Below, in pieces: positions 1 to 8,256 of a stretch of DNA of 36,313 nucleotides. Origin of the DNA: Candidatus Saccharibacteria bacterium UBA5170 (GTDB lineage Bacteria; Patescibacteriota; Saccharimonadia; Saccharimonadales; Saccharimonadaceae). Within the stretch, counting starts at the first letter, position 1, and the number at the start of each line of letters is the position of its first letter. Location of the stretch: NCBI GenBank assembly GCA_002413425.1, contig DHWY01000003.1, positions 195,761 through 232,073 on the forward strand, in the 5' to 3' direction. The position numbers were made by a program, and so were the translations under genes. The notes beneath the pieces were generated by a model, which saw only the letters and a program-made list of their open reading frames with translations, searched no databases and was not told where the DNA came from.

Positions 1-401
1 GTCTTGTTATCGAACATCGCAAGTATGAGTCGGAGCGACTGGTAATCTTGCGTGACAAGCTCCAGCAAAAACTTACGACAGCATTTACAGAGGCGATCGT
101 GTCGGGACACCCCAAACATCGGCTGGCAGGCCATTTGCATATCTCGTTTCCGAATCTCGACGCCGAACGGATGGTATTTGCGCTTGAAAATCGTCAAGTG
201 CTGGTTGCAACCGGTAGCGCTTGTGCGGCTAATAAAGGAACGCGGTCTCATGTTTTGACGGCTATCGGCTTAGCCCCAGAGGTAGCCGATGGAAGCCTTC
301 GCTTAACGCTCGGTCATTTGTCGACTGAAGAAAATATTGCAAAGGCGGGAGACATAATGATCGAGGAAATAACCCGCGAGTACGCCAGGGTTAAGCGATG
401 A
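1..401 (+). CDS. Cysteine desulfurase (NifS/IscS family), 3' part
   Basis: This is the C-terminal ~132 residues of a PLP-dependent cysteine desulfurase. The frame is open from base 3 and the 5' part lies outside the window. The mobile loop with the persulfide cysteine reads ATGSACAANKGTRSHV, a variant of the family's SGSACS loop, followed by the usual small-domain ending (SLRLTLGHLSTEENI). The enzyme takes sulfur from cysteine and hands it to acceptors. With mnmA one gene away, supply of sulfur for tRNA 2-thiouridine is the likely job (inference). Its TGA stop overlaps the ATG of the next gene (ATGA), so the genes are probably translationally coupled. A TTG at 48 is internal, not a start. Confidence 0.9.
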   Translation, partial: LVIEHRKYESERLVILRDKLQQKLTTAFTEAIVSGHPKHRLAGHLHISFPNLDAERMVFALENRQVLVATGSACAANKGTRSHVLTAIGLAPEVADGSLRLTLGHLSTEENIAKAGDIMIEEITREYARVKR

Positions 402-997
402 TTCGCTATTTAATTATCTTTCCTATCTTGCTTGTCGCGATCATCGTTGGCCTCAGTATCTATTTGCAACCTGACGATCTGCGAACCTGTAACGACAAAC
501 TAAGTTTGTCGAGTCCATGCACGGTGGTCGATGCCGTGGTTGCGGTAAGTGGCGGCGACACGAATGCTCGGACTGACGAAGCGATAAGACTCTATAAAAA
601 TGGTTGGTCAGACACGCTTGTTTTTTCAGGTGCCGCCCAGGATAAGTCGGGTATGAGTAACGCAGCGGCTATGCAAGCTCGCGCTATCTCTGCCGGTGTA
701 CCTGAATCCTCCATTTTACTTGATGAATATTCCGCAACAACCAAACAGAACGCCGAGAATGTCCAAACGATTTTTGCCAGCCGCAATATACGCAGTATCG
801 TTTTGGTCACCTCGGGTTATCATCAACGACGGGCTAGTCTTGAATTTGCTAAACGTGCCAGTAGTGTGACGGTCATTAATCACCCGGTCTCTCAGGATAA
901 AGATTGGTCAATGTGGTGGTGGACCAATCCGCGTGGTTGGTATTTGGCAGTGAGCGAGCTCGTTAAAATTATCGCCTTCGGTTTTGGAGTTAGTTGA
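398..997 (+). CDS. DUF218 / YdcF-SanA-like membrane-anchored protein
   Basis: This 199-aa protein has one N-terminal membrane segment (about residues 3-22) and then a DUF218 domain. Family features are visible: VVAVSGGDTNART near residue 50, the conserved acidic stretch LLDEYSATTKQNAENV near 110, and VLVTSGYHQRRA near 135. DUF218 proteins such as YdcF and SanA sit on the outer face of the membrane and have been linked to envelope integrity; their reaction is not firmly known. The start overlaps the desulfurase stop by 4 nt and the stop overlaps the mnmA start by 1 nt (TGATG), so it is in one operon with tRNA-thiolation genes, probably for compactness rather than shared function. Confidence 0.85.
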   Translation: MIRYLIIFPILLVAIIVGLSIYLQPDDLRTCNDKLSLSSPCTVVDAVVAVSGGDTNARTDEAIRLYKNGWSDTLVFSGAAQDKSGMSNAAAMQARAISAGVPESSILLDEYSATTKQNAENVQTIFASRNIRSIVLVTSGYHQRRASLEFAKRASSVTVINHPVSQDKDWSMWWWTNPRGWYLAVSELVKIIAFGFGVS

Positions 998-2061
998 TGA
1001 CCCGTGTCTATGTTGGCATGAGCGGCGGAGTTGATTCTTCGCTGACAGCCGCTTTGCTCCTCGAACAGGGCTACGAGGTGACGGGCGTCTATATGAAAAA
1101 CTGGACACAGGATCTGCCTGGCATGAAATGTCCGTGGGCCGACGATTTGGCCGATGCCAAGCGCGTGGCCGTGCAGCTGGGTATCGACTTTAAAGTATTT
1201 GATTTTGAGAATGAATACAAACATAAAGTCGTCGATTACATGATTGAGGAATATAAGAACGGTCGGACACCGAACCCAGATATTATGTGCAATCAAGAAG
1301 TAAAATTTAAATTATTCTTAGACGCGTCCTTAGAAGATGGTGCGGATATGATTGCGACCGGTCATTATGCGCGTGTTGAACATAATATACTCAAACAGGC
1401 AGTTGATACCAACAAAGATCAAACTTATTTTTTATATAGAGTGACGGGTGAGGCGCTTGGCAAAACGTTGTTTCCGCTTGGAGAATTCACCAAACCAATG
1501 GTGCGTGAGATGGCTAAAGAGCGCGGCCTTTATACGGCTGGTAAAAAAGACAGTCAGGGCATTTGTTTTGTCGGCAAAGTCGGTATCCGCGATTTTTTGA
1601 GTCTCTACGTCGAGCAGAAGCCGGGTGAGATTATTGATAAAAAATCCAATAAGGTTTTGGGTCATCACGACGGCGCGATTTTTTACACACTTGGTCAGCG
1701 CCACGGCCTCGAGCTGGGTGGTGGCTTACCATATTACGTTGTTGGCAAAGACATGGGTAAAAATGAAGTCTATGTGACAACCGATTTGAACGATGGGTCA
1801 CTATGGAAAAATACCGTTGAATTGACGAATATTCACTGGATTAATAATGTGCCCGTTGAAGGTGAATATAGTATTCGTGTGCGTCATCGCGCGCCGCTTA
1901 TCAAAGCACACTTGCGCTACGAAAACGGTAACGTAACATTAAGACTTGTGAATCCAGAGCGCGCAGTTGCCGCCGGGCAGTCTGTTGTTATTTATGACGG
2001 AGATGTCTGCCTCGGCGGTGGTATCGTCATACAAATTGTAATTCTGGTGCCTGACTGGTAG
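997..2061 (+). CDS. mnmA: tRNA-specific 2-thiouridylase MnmA
   Basis: MnmA adenylates U34 of tRNA-Glu, -Gln and -Lys and replaces O2 with sulfur. The 354-aa product has the PP-loop SGGVDSS (residues 9-15), the first catalytic cysteine in MCNQEVKF (C98) and the second, persulfide-forming cysteine in GICFVG (C190), then the C-terminal beta-barrel domain. Length is close to the E. coli enzyme. I place the start at ATG 997, one codon inside a possible TTG, because it overlaps the preceding TGA and has a GGAG Shine-Dalgarno 8 nt upstream. The cysteine desulfurase two genes upstream can supply the sulfur. The stop codon TAG is also the first three bases of the alaS -10 element. Confidence 0.96.
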   Translation: MTRVYVGMSGGVDSSLTAALLLEQGYEVTGVYMKNWTQDLPGMKCPWADDLADAKRVAVQLGIDFKVFDFENEYKHKVVDYMIEEYKNGRTPNPDIMCNQEVKFKLFLDASLEDGADMIATGHYARVEHNILKQAVDTNKDQTYFLYRVTGEALGKTLFPLGEFTKPMVREMAKERGLYTAGKKDSQGICFVGKVGIRDFLSLYVEQKPGEIIDKKSNKVLGHHDGAIFYTLGQRHGLELGGGLPYYVVGKDMGKNEVYVTTDLNDGSLWKNTVELTNIHWINNVPVEGEYSIRVRHRAPLIKAHLRYENGNVTLRLVNPERAVAAGQSVVIYDGDVCLGGGIVIQIVILVPDW

Positions 2062-2064
2062 AAT
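2059..2064 (+). promoter_or_regulatory. Putative -10 element of alaS
   Basis: TAGAAT ends 8 nt before the alaS ATG and overlaps the mnmA stop codon. No Shine-Dalgarno lies between them, so a leaderless transcript is predicted. No convincing -35 element is seen. Confidence 0.5.
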
Positions 2065-2072
2065 TAACAGAT

Positions 2073-3953
2073 ATGAACGCTCAACAAATCCGCAACGAAT
2101 ACTTACGCTTTTTTCAAGAGCGTAACCACACGATTATTTCTCGCGCCAAGTTAATTCCGTTTAACGATCCAACGACATTATTTACGGGTAGCGGGATGCA
2201 ACCACTATTACCGTACCTGCTAGGTGAGCCGCATAGCGACGGAGTACGCCTGGTTGATAGTCAGACGTGCTTGCGCGCTCAAGATATAGAGGACATTGGC
2301 GATAATCGTCATACGACATTTTTCGAAATGCTTGGCAACTGGAGTCTGGGCGATTATTTCAAAGAACAGCAAATTCGTTGGTTCTTTGAATTCTTGACCG
2401 ATAAGGTTGGTTTAGATCCAAGTAAGATTTATGTCACAGCGTTTATTGGTGACAAAGTACGCGGTATTCCACGCGACGATGAAGCGGCAAATATTTGGCA
2501 AAAAGTGTTTGAAGAAAAGGGAATTGAAGCCAAAATTGTCGAAGTTGGTAGCCAGTCAGAGGGTAACGAGCGTGGCATTAATCCTGGCGAACGTATTTTC
2601 TTTTATGATGATAGCGAAAATTGGTGGAGTCGTGGTGGCGGCCTCGAAAAAACACCAATTGGCGACCCGTGCGGACCTGATAGTGAAGTTTTTTATGACT
2701 TTGGACCGCAGAATCACACAGAAGGATTCGGCTTGGCTCATCCAGCCAGCGACAGCGGCCAGTTCATGGAACTTGGTAATCAAGTCTTTATGCAATATCG
2801 ACGTTTGGCGGACGGTAGTTTTGAGCCACTCGAAAAAAAGAATGTTGATTTTGGTGGCGGTCTCGAGCGAATCGCTGCTGCCAGGATTGACAGTCCTGAC
2901 GTATTTAGAATTAGCTTGCTGTGGCCTATTATTGAAAAGCTTCAGTCATTGAGTGGCAAAAAATATGAATCTCATACTGAAAGCATGCGTGTTATTGCCG
3001 ATCACTTGCGTGCTGCAACCTTCTTGGCTGTTGACGGTGTCAAACCGGCCAATAAAGAACAGGGCTATGTCATGCGCCGCTTGCTTCGTCGTGCCGTTCG
3101 CTTCGCATTTGACTTGGGTATCGAACAGAATTTTCTGGAAGAAATTGTTCCTGTAATTGCCGATTTATATCATGACGACTATCCAGAAGTCGCTGCCCAA
3201 CGCGAAGAAGTTATCGCGGTTTTGGTCAAAGAAGAAAAAGTCTTTCGTCAAACACTTCGAAAAGGCTTGAATGAACTAAAAAAGTTTAGCAGCAATGGAT
3301 TAACAGGTGAAGAGCTCTTTAAGCTGTATGATACTTACGGTTTTCCTGTCGAACTTTCTACCGAAGAAGCTTTTAAACAAGAGGTTCAACTGAGTGAAAA
3401 TTGGCGTGCAGAATTTGATGCCAAGATGGCTGAGCAGCGTGAGCGATCACAGACCGCTGCCAAAGGCGCCTTCAAGGGCGGACTTGGCGGACAAACTCTG
3501 CAACACAAAAAATACCATACCGCCACTCATCTTATGTACGCCGCCCTCAAGCAGGTACTTGGTGATCATGTCACGCAACACGGCAGCAATATTACCGAAG
3601 AACGTCTGCGGTTTGATTTTAACCATCCCGAAAAAGTGACGCCAGAACAACTTGATGAAGTTGAGCGTATCGTCAATGAACAAATCGCACTCAATTTACC
3701 CGTTAGCTACAAAGAGTATCCAACTGCCGAAGCGTTTGAAATGGGCGCAATAGGTGCCTTCGGCGATACCTACGGTGACACCGTAAAGGTTTACCAAATA
3801 GGTGAGGACAGCCATCCGTTTAGCTTTGAGATTTGCGGTGGCCCTCACATTGACCACACTCAAGAGCTAATTGATGATGGCAAGAAGTTCAAGATTCTCA
3901 AAGAAGAATCAAGCGGTTCTGGGATTCGTCGCATTAAAGCCGTCTTAGTCTAA
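2073..3953 (+). CDS. alaS: Alanyl-tRNA synthetase, short form lacking the C-Ala domain
   Basis: The product charges tRNA-Ala. At 626 aa it is about 250 residues shorter than typical bacterial AlaRS (~875 aa). The class II aminoacylation domain (for example TTLFTGSGMQPLLPYLLG near residue 30 and the GGGLERIAA motif 3) and the tRNA-recognition region are complete. The editing domain keeps its metal-site residues: H482 and H486 in YHTATH, C588 and H592 in CGGPH. The protein stops right after the SAD domain, at GSGIRRIKAVLV, so the linker helices and the DHHA1/C-Ala domain are missing. The stop is followed at once by a convergent gene, and no separate DHHA1 gene is in the window. The end looks native, not frameshifted. 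Confidence 0.96.
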   Translation: MNAQQIRNEYLRFFQERNHTIISRAKLIPFNDPTTLFTGSGMQPLLPYLLGEPHSDGVRLVDSQTCLRAQDIEDIGDNRHTTFFEMLGNWSLGDYFKEQQIRWFFEFLTDKVGLDPSKIYVTAFIGDKVRGIPRDDEAANIWQKVFEEKGIEAKIVEVGSQSEGNERGINPGERIFFYDDSENWWSRGGGLEKTPIGDPCGPDSEVFYDFGPQNHTEGFGLAHPASDSGQFMELGNQVFMQYRRLADGSFEPLEKKNVDFGGGLERIAAARIDSPDVFRISLLWPIIEKLQSLSGKKYESHTESMRVIADHLRAATFLAVDGVKPANKEQGYVMRRLLRRAVRFAFDLGIEQNFLEEIVPVIADLYHDDYPEVAAQREEVIAVLVKEEKVFRQTLRKGLNELKKFSSNGLTGEELFKLYDTYGFPVELSTEEAFKQEVQLSENWRAEFDAKMAEQRERSQTAAKGAFKGGLGGQTLQHKKYHTATHLMYAALKQVLGDHVTQHGSNITEERLRFDFNHPEKVTPEQLDEVERIVNEQIALNLPVSYKEYPTAEAFEMGAIGAFGDTYGDTVKVYQIGEDSHPFSFEICGGPHIDHTQELIDDGKKFKILKEESSGSGIRRIKAVLV

Positions 3954-3957
3954 AGAC

Positions 3958-4848
3958 TTAGCGTTCGCTCACGCCGTAGTGTTCTCGGAGGTCTTTGAGA
4001 CCACGGTGGAATACCGCCAAGGGATCATTTCTATCTTGGTCAATTTTAGCAAAGTATTCGAGCCGACTCCGCGGTACACCGTCGGAGCTGGAAAAAGTAA
4101 CTGCACCGACGGCGGAATTAATTGATTGCGCCTGTTCCGTTGAATGAATTATATAACTGTATCTTTTTTTGACATGGGCTAATTCGATATCATACATGGC
4201 ACCGACAGCTAGGCTATGGACACGTCGGTTATTGACTTCTTTGATGGATAATGATGTTTCGGTTCTGCTTAAATAATCATCACCAGCTACCAATGAGTCC
4301 GAACCGAGGTGTATGTTTCGTGTTCGGGTAGTGGCCGACTTTTTTAAAAAAGTAGCTAATAAATGCGCGATTTCCATGCCGGTAATGTCGACTCGGTCTA
4401 AAATCGATTCGAAGATACGCTCGTTAGGTATGAGCGGACTTAAGGTTGTTATCAATTGGCTGTGAGTCAGATATTGAGCTGCCTCGTCATGGCCCGGATG
4501 CCATTCTTCCCAGATGTCCATTGCGGGGGCAAGATGGAACTCTTTTGAGTTTGGACCATGACTTGAGCGCACGCTGACCGCGGCACTTTTTAAACCTCTG
4601 ATTGTCTCTGAATAGTCTATTCCCATTGTCGCCTTCGCCCCTAAAGAAGTCGCGACGCTTGGTTTTACACGGATACCCCTGAGGCTGACGTCGGTTTGAT
4701 CGGGCTCTAAACCAGGTACCATGCCAATATCACCTGCCGCGCGACGTATCTGAAGAAGCAAGTGTTGTTGCTCACTATAATCAAGCTCTAGGATTTTAGA
4801 GCTGGAAACAAGTTCTCCGATTGGAGAAAAGTTTGTTTTGGATGTCAT
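3958..4848 (-). CDS. Hypothetical protein, 296 aa
   Basis: I do not recognise this protein. It is soluble, with no signal peptide or membrane segment from the chosen start. It has many alternating short helices and strands, a His-rich acidic patch (MDIWEEWHPGHDEAA near residue 130) and a C-terminal part with the predicted strand-rich run YSYIIHSTEQAQSINSAVG. Start: an ATG at 4884 is possible, but it would lie within AT-rich DNA that looks like a promoter. The ATG at 4848 follows a CATAAT hexamer (4861-4856) by 7 nt, matching the leaderless pattern of its neighbours. It is convergent with alaS (4-nt gap) and divergent from the FtsA-like gene. Confidence 0.75.
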   Translation of the reverse strand: MTSKTNFSPIGELVSSSKILELDYSEQQHLLLQIRRAAGDIGMVPGLEPDQTDVSLRGIRVKPSVATSLGAKATMGIDYSETIRGLKSAAVSVRSSHGPNSKEFHLAPAMDIWEEWHPGHDEAAQYLTHSQLITTLSPLIPNERIFESILDRVDITGMEIAHLLATFLKKSATTRTRNIHLGSDSLVAGDDYLSRTETSLSIKEVNNRRVHSLAVGAMYDIELAHVKKRYSYIIHSTEQAQSINSAVGAVTFSSSDGVPRSRLEYFAKIDQDRNDPLAVFHRGLKDLREHYGVSER

Positions 4849-4912
4849 GAGCCTTATTATGCCATAAAGTAATATAATATACAACTCTCTGTGACCATAA
4901 GCGCCAATGGTA

Positions 4913-4918
4913 TATAAT
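4913..4918 (+). promoter_or_regulatory. Putative -10 element of the FtsA-like operon
   Basis: A consensus TATAAT ends 11 nt before ATG 4930. The predicted transcript start is about 4925, leaving at most ~5 nt of leader and no Shine-Dalgarno. Confidence 0.6.
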
Positions 4919-4929
4919 AAAGACCATCT

Positions 4930-6195
4930 ATGGTATTTGAAAAATTACGAGCAAGTCGAAAAACTAACGCAGCCAATGACTATATTGTCGCCCTCGATAT
5001 CGGTACAGAGTTTGTCAAAGCTTTAATTGCCAAAGTTGACGGTGACGTTTTGAGCATTGTTGGCGTTGGTCGTGCTCGTCAGGAGTTGAGCGATATGCAC
5101 TCCGGAGCAATTGCTGATATTGCGGGAGTTGTTCGTAATTGCGAAGACGCGCTGAGTGAGGCTGAAAATAAAGCTGGACTTCAGGCAAAGAGTGTCGTGA
5201 TTGGTATCGCCGGCGAACTCGTCAAAGGTGTGACAAATACTATTCGCTATCGTAGGCCACAACCAGATCGCCCACTCGATACAGCTGAAATGGAATTTAT
5301 CATCGAAAAAGTTCAAGAACGAGCCCAGGGAAAAGCCCAAAAACAGATTGCCCTTGAAACGGGTAACGAAGAAGTTGAAGTCAAGCTTGTCAACAGTGCC
5401 TTGGTCAGTATTCATATTGATGGCTACAAGGTCAGTAATCCGATTGGTTTTCAAGGACGTGATGTGGCTGTTCAAATTTATACCGCTTTTGCGCCGATGG
5501 TCCATATTGGTGCCCTCGAGCGTGTCGCTGACGAACTATCGCTAGAACTACTGGCGGTTGCCGCTGAGCCGTTCGCGGTTAGCCGGAGCGTTTTGGGGAC
5601 AGATGCCAGCAGTAATTTTACGGCAATCCTGGCTGATGTTGGTGGTGGTACGACCGATATTGCCGTCGTCAACGATGGTGGCGTCGAAGGGACCAAGATG
5701 TTTGGTATCGGCGGACGAAGTTTTACTCGCACGATCGCCACAGAAATGAATTTATCGTATACGGATGCCGAGAAACTGAAGGTTAATATTAGCAACAGTC
5801 AGATTAAACCAAGCGTTGCCAAAGAAGTGAATGCGGCCATCGATAAAACGCTGGAAGTGTGGGTCGCTGGTGTTGAATTGGCGCTCAGTGAGTTTGATTC
5901 CGTCGATCATTTGCCAAACCGTATCTTGCTTTGTGGTGGTGGTGCCAGTCTTGCCAAGCTTGTTACAGCCCTCCAAACAGAGGATTGGTACAAAGATTTA
6001 CCATTTACAAAAAAGCCGAGCGTTCATTATATTCAGCCGTCTGAAGTCATTGGAATTACTGACACGACAGGTGATGTCAACGACCATACCTTCATCACAG
6101 CCATGGGATTACTACGGGTTGGCTATGATACAATGATAGGCAGTGGAGACGGGGATACGATGAAAGAAAAACTTAATCGAATCCTCAGAATATAG
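4930..6195 (+). CDS. FtsA/PilM-family actin-like ATPase
   Basis: The 421-aa product has an actin/Hsp70-type ATPase fold. Phosphate-1 motif is VALDIGTEFVKALIAK (about residue 20), phosphate-2 is DVGGGTTDIAV (D236) and the adenosine motif is ILLCGGGASL (about 335). An SHS2-like 1C domain (about 85-165) is inserted as in FtsA and PilM. The C-terminus, TMKEKLNRILRI, is a basic amphipathic helix like the membrane-targeting helix of FtsA. FtsA anchors FtsZ; PilM organises type IV pili. No ftsZ is nearby and the next gene is a membrane protein, so either role is open. It heads the operon with the J-like protein, ruvX and mltG, with a 2-nt gap to the next gene. Confidence 0.85.
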   Translation: MVFEKLRASRKTNAANDYIVALDIGTEFVKALIAKVDGDVLSIVGVGRARQELSDMHSGAIADIAGVVRNCEDALSEAENKAGLQAKSVVIGIAGELVKGVTNTIRYRRPQPDRPLDTAEMEFIIEKVQERAQGKAQKQIALETGNEEVEVKLVNSALVSIHIDGYKVSNPIGFQGRDVAVQIYTAFAPMVHIGALERVADELSLELLAVAAEPFAVSRSVLGTDASSNFTAILADVGGGTTDIAVVNDGGVEGTKMFGIGGRSFTRTIATEMNLSYTDAEKLKVNISNSQIKPSVAKEVNAAIDKTLEVWVAGVELALSEFDSVDHLPNRILLCGGGASLAKLVTALQTEDWYKDLPFTKKPSVHYIQPSEVIGITDTTGDVNDHTFITAMGLLRVGYDTMIGSGDGDTMKEKLNRILRI

Positions 6196-6197
6196 CT

Positions 6198-7850
6198 ATG
6201 AATAAAGACGTTATTTACATCGATGTCGAAGACGATATCACGGCGATTATTGGCAAGATTAAAGCCAGTAGCGAAAAAATCGTTGCACTTGTGCCCCCAA
6301 AGCGTGTTGGCGTTCTTCAGAGTGCAGTAAATCTACGTTTGCTTGAACGTATGGCTAAAAATGCCAATAAACACATGGTCTTGATTACAAACAATCAGGC
6401 GTTAATTGGACTATCAGCGGTGGCGGGAATTCCAGTTGCAAAGAACCTTCAGACAAAGCCTGAAATTGCTGAAATCCCAGCGCTAAGCGTTGATGATGGC
6501 GATGATATTATTGATGGTGCACAGCTTCCTATTGGTGAACTTCAAAAAACGGCTGATATTGCGAGTGACGGCGACGCATCAATGAATAAAGCAATCAATA
6601 GCATAGCTATTGATGATAAATCAGTTTCGGTTGCCGCACTTGGCGCGACAGTCGCCAAGAAATTCAACAAGGCAAAGACTGGCGTTAAAGTACCTAATTT
6701 CAATTCATTTCGTAAGAAACTCTTTATCGGTATCGCCGCTGGCGTGTTGCTCATCGGTTTTTTGGTCTGGGCAGTCTGGTTTGCGCCGTCGGCAAAAGTT
6801 ATCATTACGGCTCGTACCACGCCAGCTTCGGTGAATACCACCGCGACACTGGGCGGTAATGCTGCTACAGACGTCGCGAAGGGTCTTATCCAGTCGACAT
6901 TCCAGCAAACAAAGAAAGATGTCAGTGTTGATTTTACGGCGACAGGGACAAAGAACGTTGGAGAGAAGGCGACAGGTACGGTAAACTTCTCAAATACTTC
7001 ATTAACTAGCCAATCTGTTCCAGCAGGTACGAAACTGCAGACAACGAGTGGCCTAGTTTTTGTTACACCTACTACCGTATCTGTACCAGGTGCGAGCTTT
7101 CCGTGTGGTAATATCACATGTGCTACACCGGGCTCTGCGTCAGGTGCCGTAACGGCAAGCGCGCCCGGATCAAATTACAATGGCGCAACAGGTAACCTTA
7201 CTGGTGAACCAGATGGTATCTCGGCAAGCTTCTCTGGCTCATCGGCTGGAGGAACCGATAAAACTGTTGCCATTGTTACCGCTGACGACGTTCAAAAAGC
7301 CAGCACAGCGTTAGTTGAACAGCCAAGTGATCAGATTAAAGCACAGCTCATAAAACAATTTACCAACGGCGAAGTGGTGATTGACGACAGCTTTACTATC
7401 GATCGCGCTGCCGCGACCTCTGTACCGGCGATTGGCGCCGAAGCGACCGGTCCTGCCAAACTGACCAGCTCAACGACCTATACGATTACGGCGATTGCTA
7501 AAAGCGATCTCGAAATTTACCTTAAGGCAAATATAGAGAAGCAACTAGTTGGTAAAGACACTCAACGTATTTATGACGACGGAATTAGCAAGGTGAAACT
7601 TTCAGGTTTTGCTAAAGCTGGTGATACGAGTACCGTCAATATTGTCAGTACCGGACAGATTGGTCCAAAAATAGACGAAGCTGCTATTAAAGAGCAGGTA
7701 AAGGGCAAGATATACGGTGAAGCACAGTCAACTCTTCAGGCAATCGACGGAGTAAGTAGCGTCGATATCCAATTCTCATTCTTCTGGGTACGAACAGTTC
7801 CAAATAATGTCGATAAGATTACGGTTGAGTTTAAGCTCCAGAATGGGTAG
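6198..7850 (+). CDS. Single-pass membrane protein with baseplate J-like extracytoplasmic region
   Basis: The 550-aa product has a cytoplasmic part (residues 1-174), one membrane segment (about 175-195) and a long beta-rich outer part. The outer part is rich in Thr, Ser, Gly and Ala and contains the motif VPAGTKLQTTSGLVFVTP, which resembles the baseplate J/gp47-like proteins annotated in many Patescibacteria. The first ~90 residues form an alpha/beta domain (VIYIDVEDDITAIIGKI...) and the next ~80 are low-complexity and acidic. It starts 2 nt after the FtsA-like gene, so the cytoplasmic domain is a natural docking partner for that ATPase (inference). The function is unknown; there are no other phage-tail genes here, so I do not read it as a phage remnant. 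Confidence 0.75.
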   Translation: MNKDVIYIDVEDDITAIIGKIKASSEKIVALVPPKRVGVLQSAVNLRLLERMAKNANKHMVLITNNQALIGLSAVAGIPVAKNLQTKPEIAEIPALSVDDGDDIIDGAQLPIGELQKTADIASDGDASMNKAINSIAIDDKSVSVAALGATVAKKFNKAKTGVKVPNFNSFRKKLFIGIAAGVLLIGFLVWAVWFAPSAKVIITARTTPASVNTTATLGGNAATDVAKGLIQSTFQQTKKDVSVDFTATGTKNVGEKATGTVNFSNTSLTSQSVPAGTKLQTTSGLVFVTPTTVSVPGASFPCGNITCATPGSASGAVTASAPGSNYNGATGNLTGEPDGISASFSGSSAGGTDKTVAIVTADDVQKASTALVEQPSDQIKAQLIKQFTNGEVVIDDSFTIDRAAATSVPAIGAEATGPAKLTSSTTYTITAIAKSDLEIYLKANIEKQLVGKDTQRIYDDGISKVKLSGFAKAGDTSTVNIVSTGQIGPKIDEAAIKEQVKGKIYGEAQSTLQAIDGVSSVDIQFSFFWVRTVPNNVDKITVEFKLQNG

Positions 7851-8256
7851 TAGCGTTACGCTAGTGTGCCTTGATGTAGGCGAAAAACGTATTGGCGTTG
7901 CTGTGGCTGACACGGCCGTCCGTATCGCGGTTCCCTATGAAACAATTGAAGTTAACGGTAGTGAGCTCGAGGCTATCGCTAAAATTGTAGTGACCGAAGA
8001 CGCTGATACGCTCGTTATCGGCTATCCGCGCAATCAATCAGGCGAGGCGACAGCGCAGACCCGTTACGTCGAAGAGTTCGCCGCTACTCTAAAAGATATT
8101 GTGTCGACTATAGTTTTTCAAGACGAATCTCTCACCAGCGTGCTAGCCGAACGGCAATTATTGGCTCACAAACGGCCCTACAGTAAGGGTGATATTGATG
8201 CTCAGGCAGCCGCAATCATTCTGCAAGATTATTTGGAGATACATTATGCCCGATAA
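7843..8256 (+). CDS. ruvX: Putative pre-16S rRNA nuclease RuvX/YqgF
   Basis: The 137-aa product has the YqgF RNase H-like fold: CLDVGEKRIGVAVAD with the first catalytic Asp (about residue 10), LVIGYPRNQSGE (the family's G-P/Y-x-N-x-G loop), DESLTSVLAERQL (catalytic Glu region) and DIDAQAAAIILQDYL with the final Asp. YqgF-family nucleases trim the 16S rRNA 5' end. I use ATG 7843, which overlaps the upstream stop by 8 nt and gives the standard family length; an ATG at 7807 would add 12 residues lying inside the preceding gene. The stop overlaps mltG. The ruvX-mltG order is common in other bacteria. Confidence 0.93.
   Translation: MGSSVTLVCLDVGEKRIGVAVADTAVRIAVPYETIEVNGSELEAIAKIVVTEDADTLVIGYPRNQSGEATAQTRYVEEFAATLKDIVSTIVFQDESLTSVLAERQLLAHKRPYSKGDIDAQAAAIILQDYLEIHYAR

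Noticed and set aside
5023..5505. Minus-strand open frame of 160 codons
   Set aside because: Antisense to the FtsA-like ATPase; no ribosome-binding site or domain.
6542..7117. Minus-strand open frame of 191 codons
   Set aside because: Antisense to the Thr/Gly-rich J-like protein; low-complexity reverse translation.
6198..7850. Prophage tail remnant because of the J-like motif
   Set aside because: No other phage genes, integrase or att-like repeats; the gene sits in a stable chromosomal operon.
8189..8245. Longer MltG from ATG 8189
   Set aside because: The extra 19 residues are ruvX codons read in another frame; ATG 8246 has a Shine-Dalgarno and gives a normal N-terminus.
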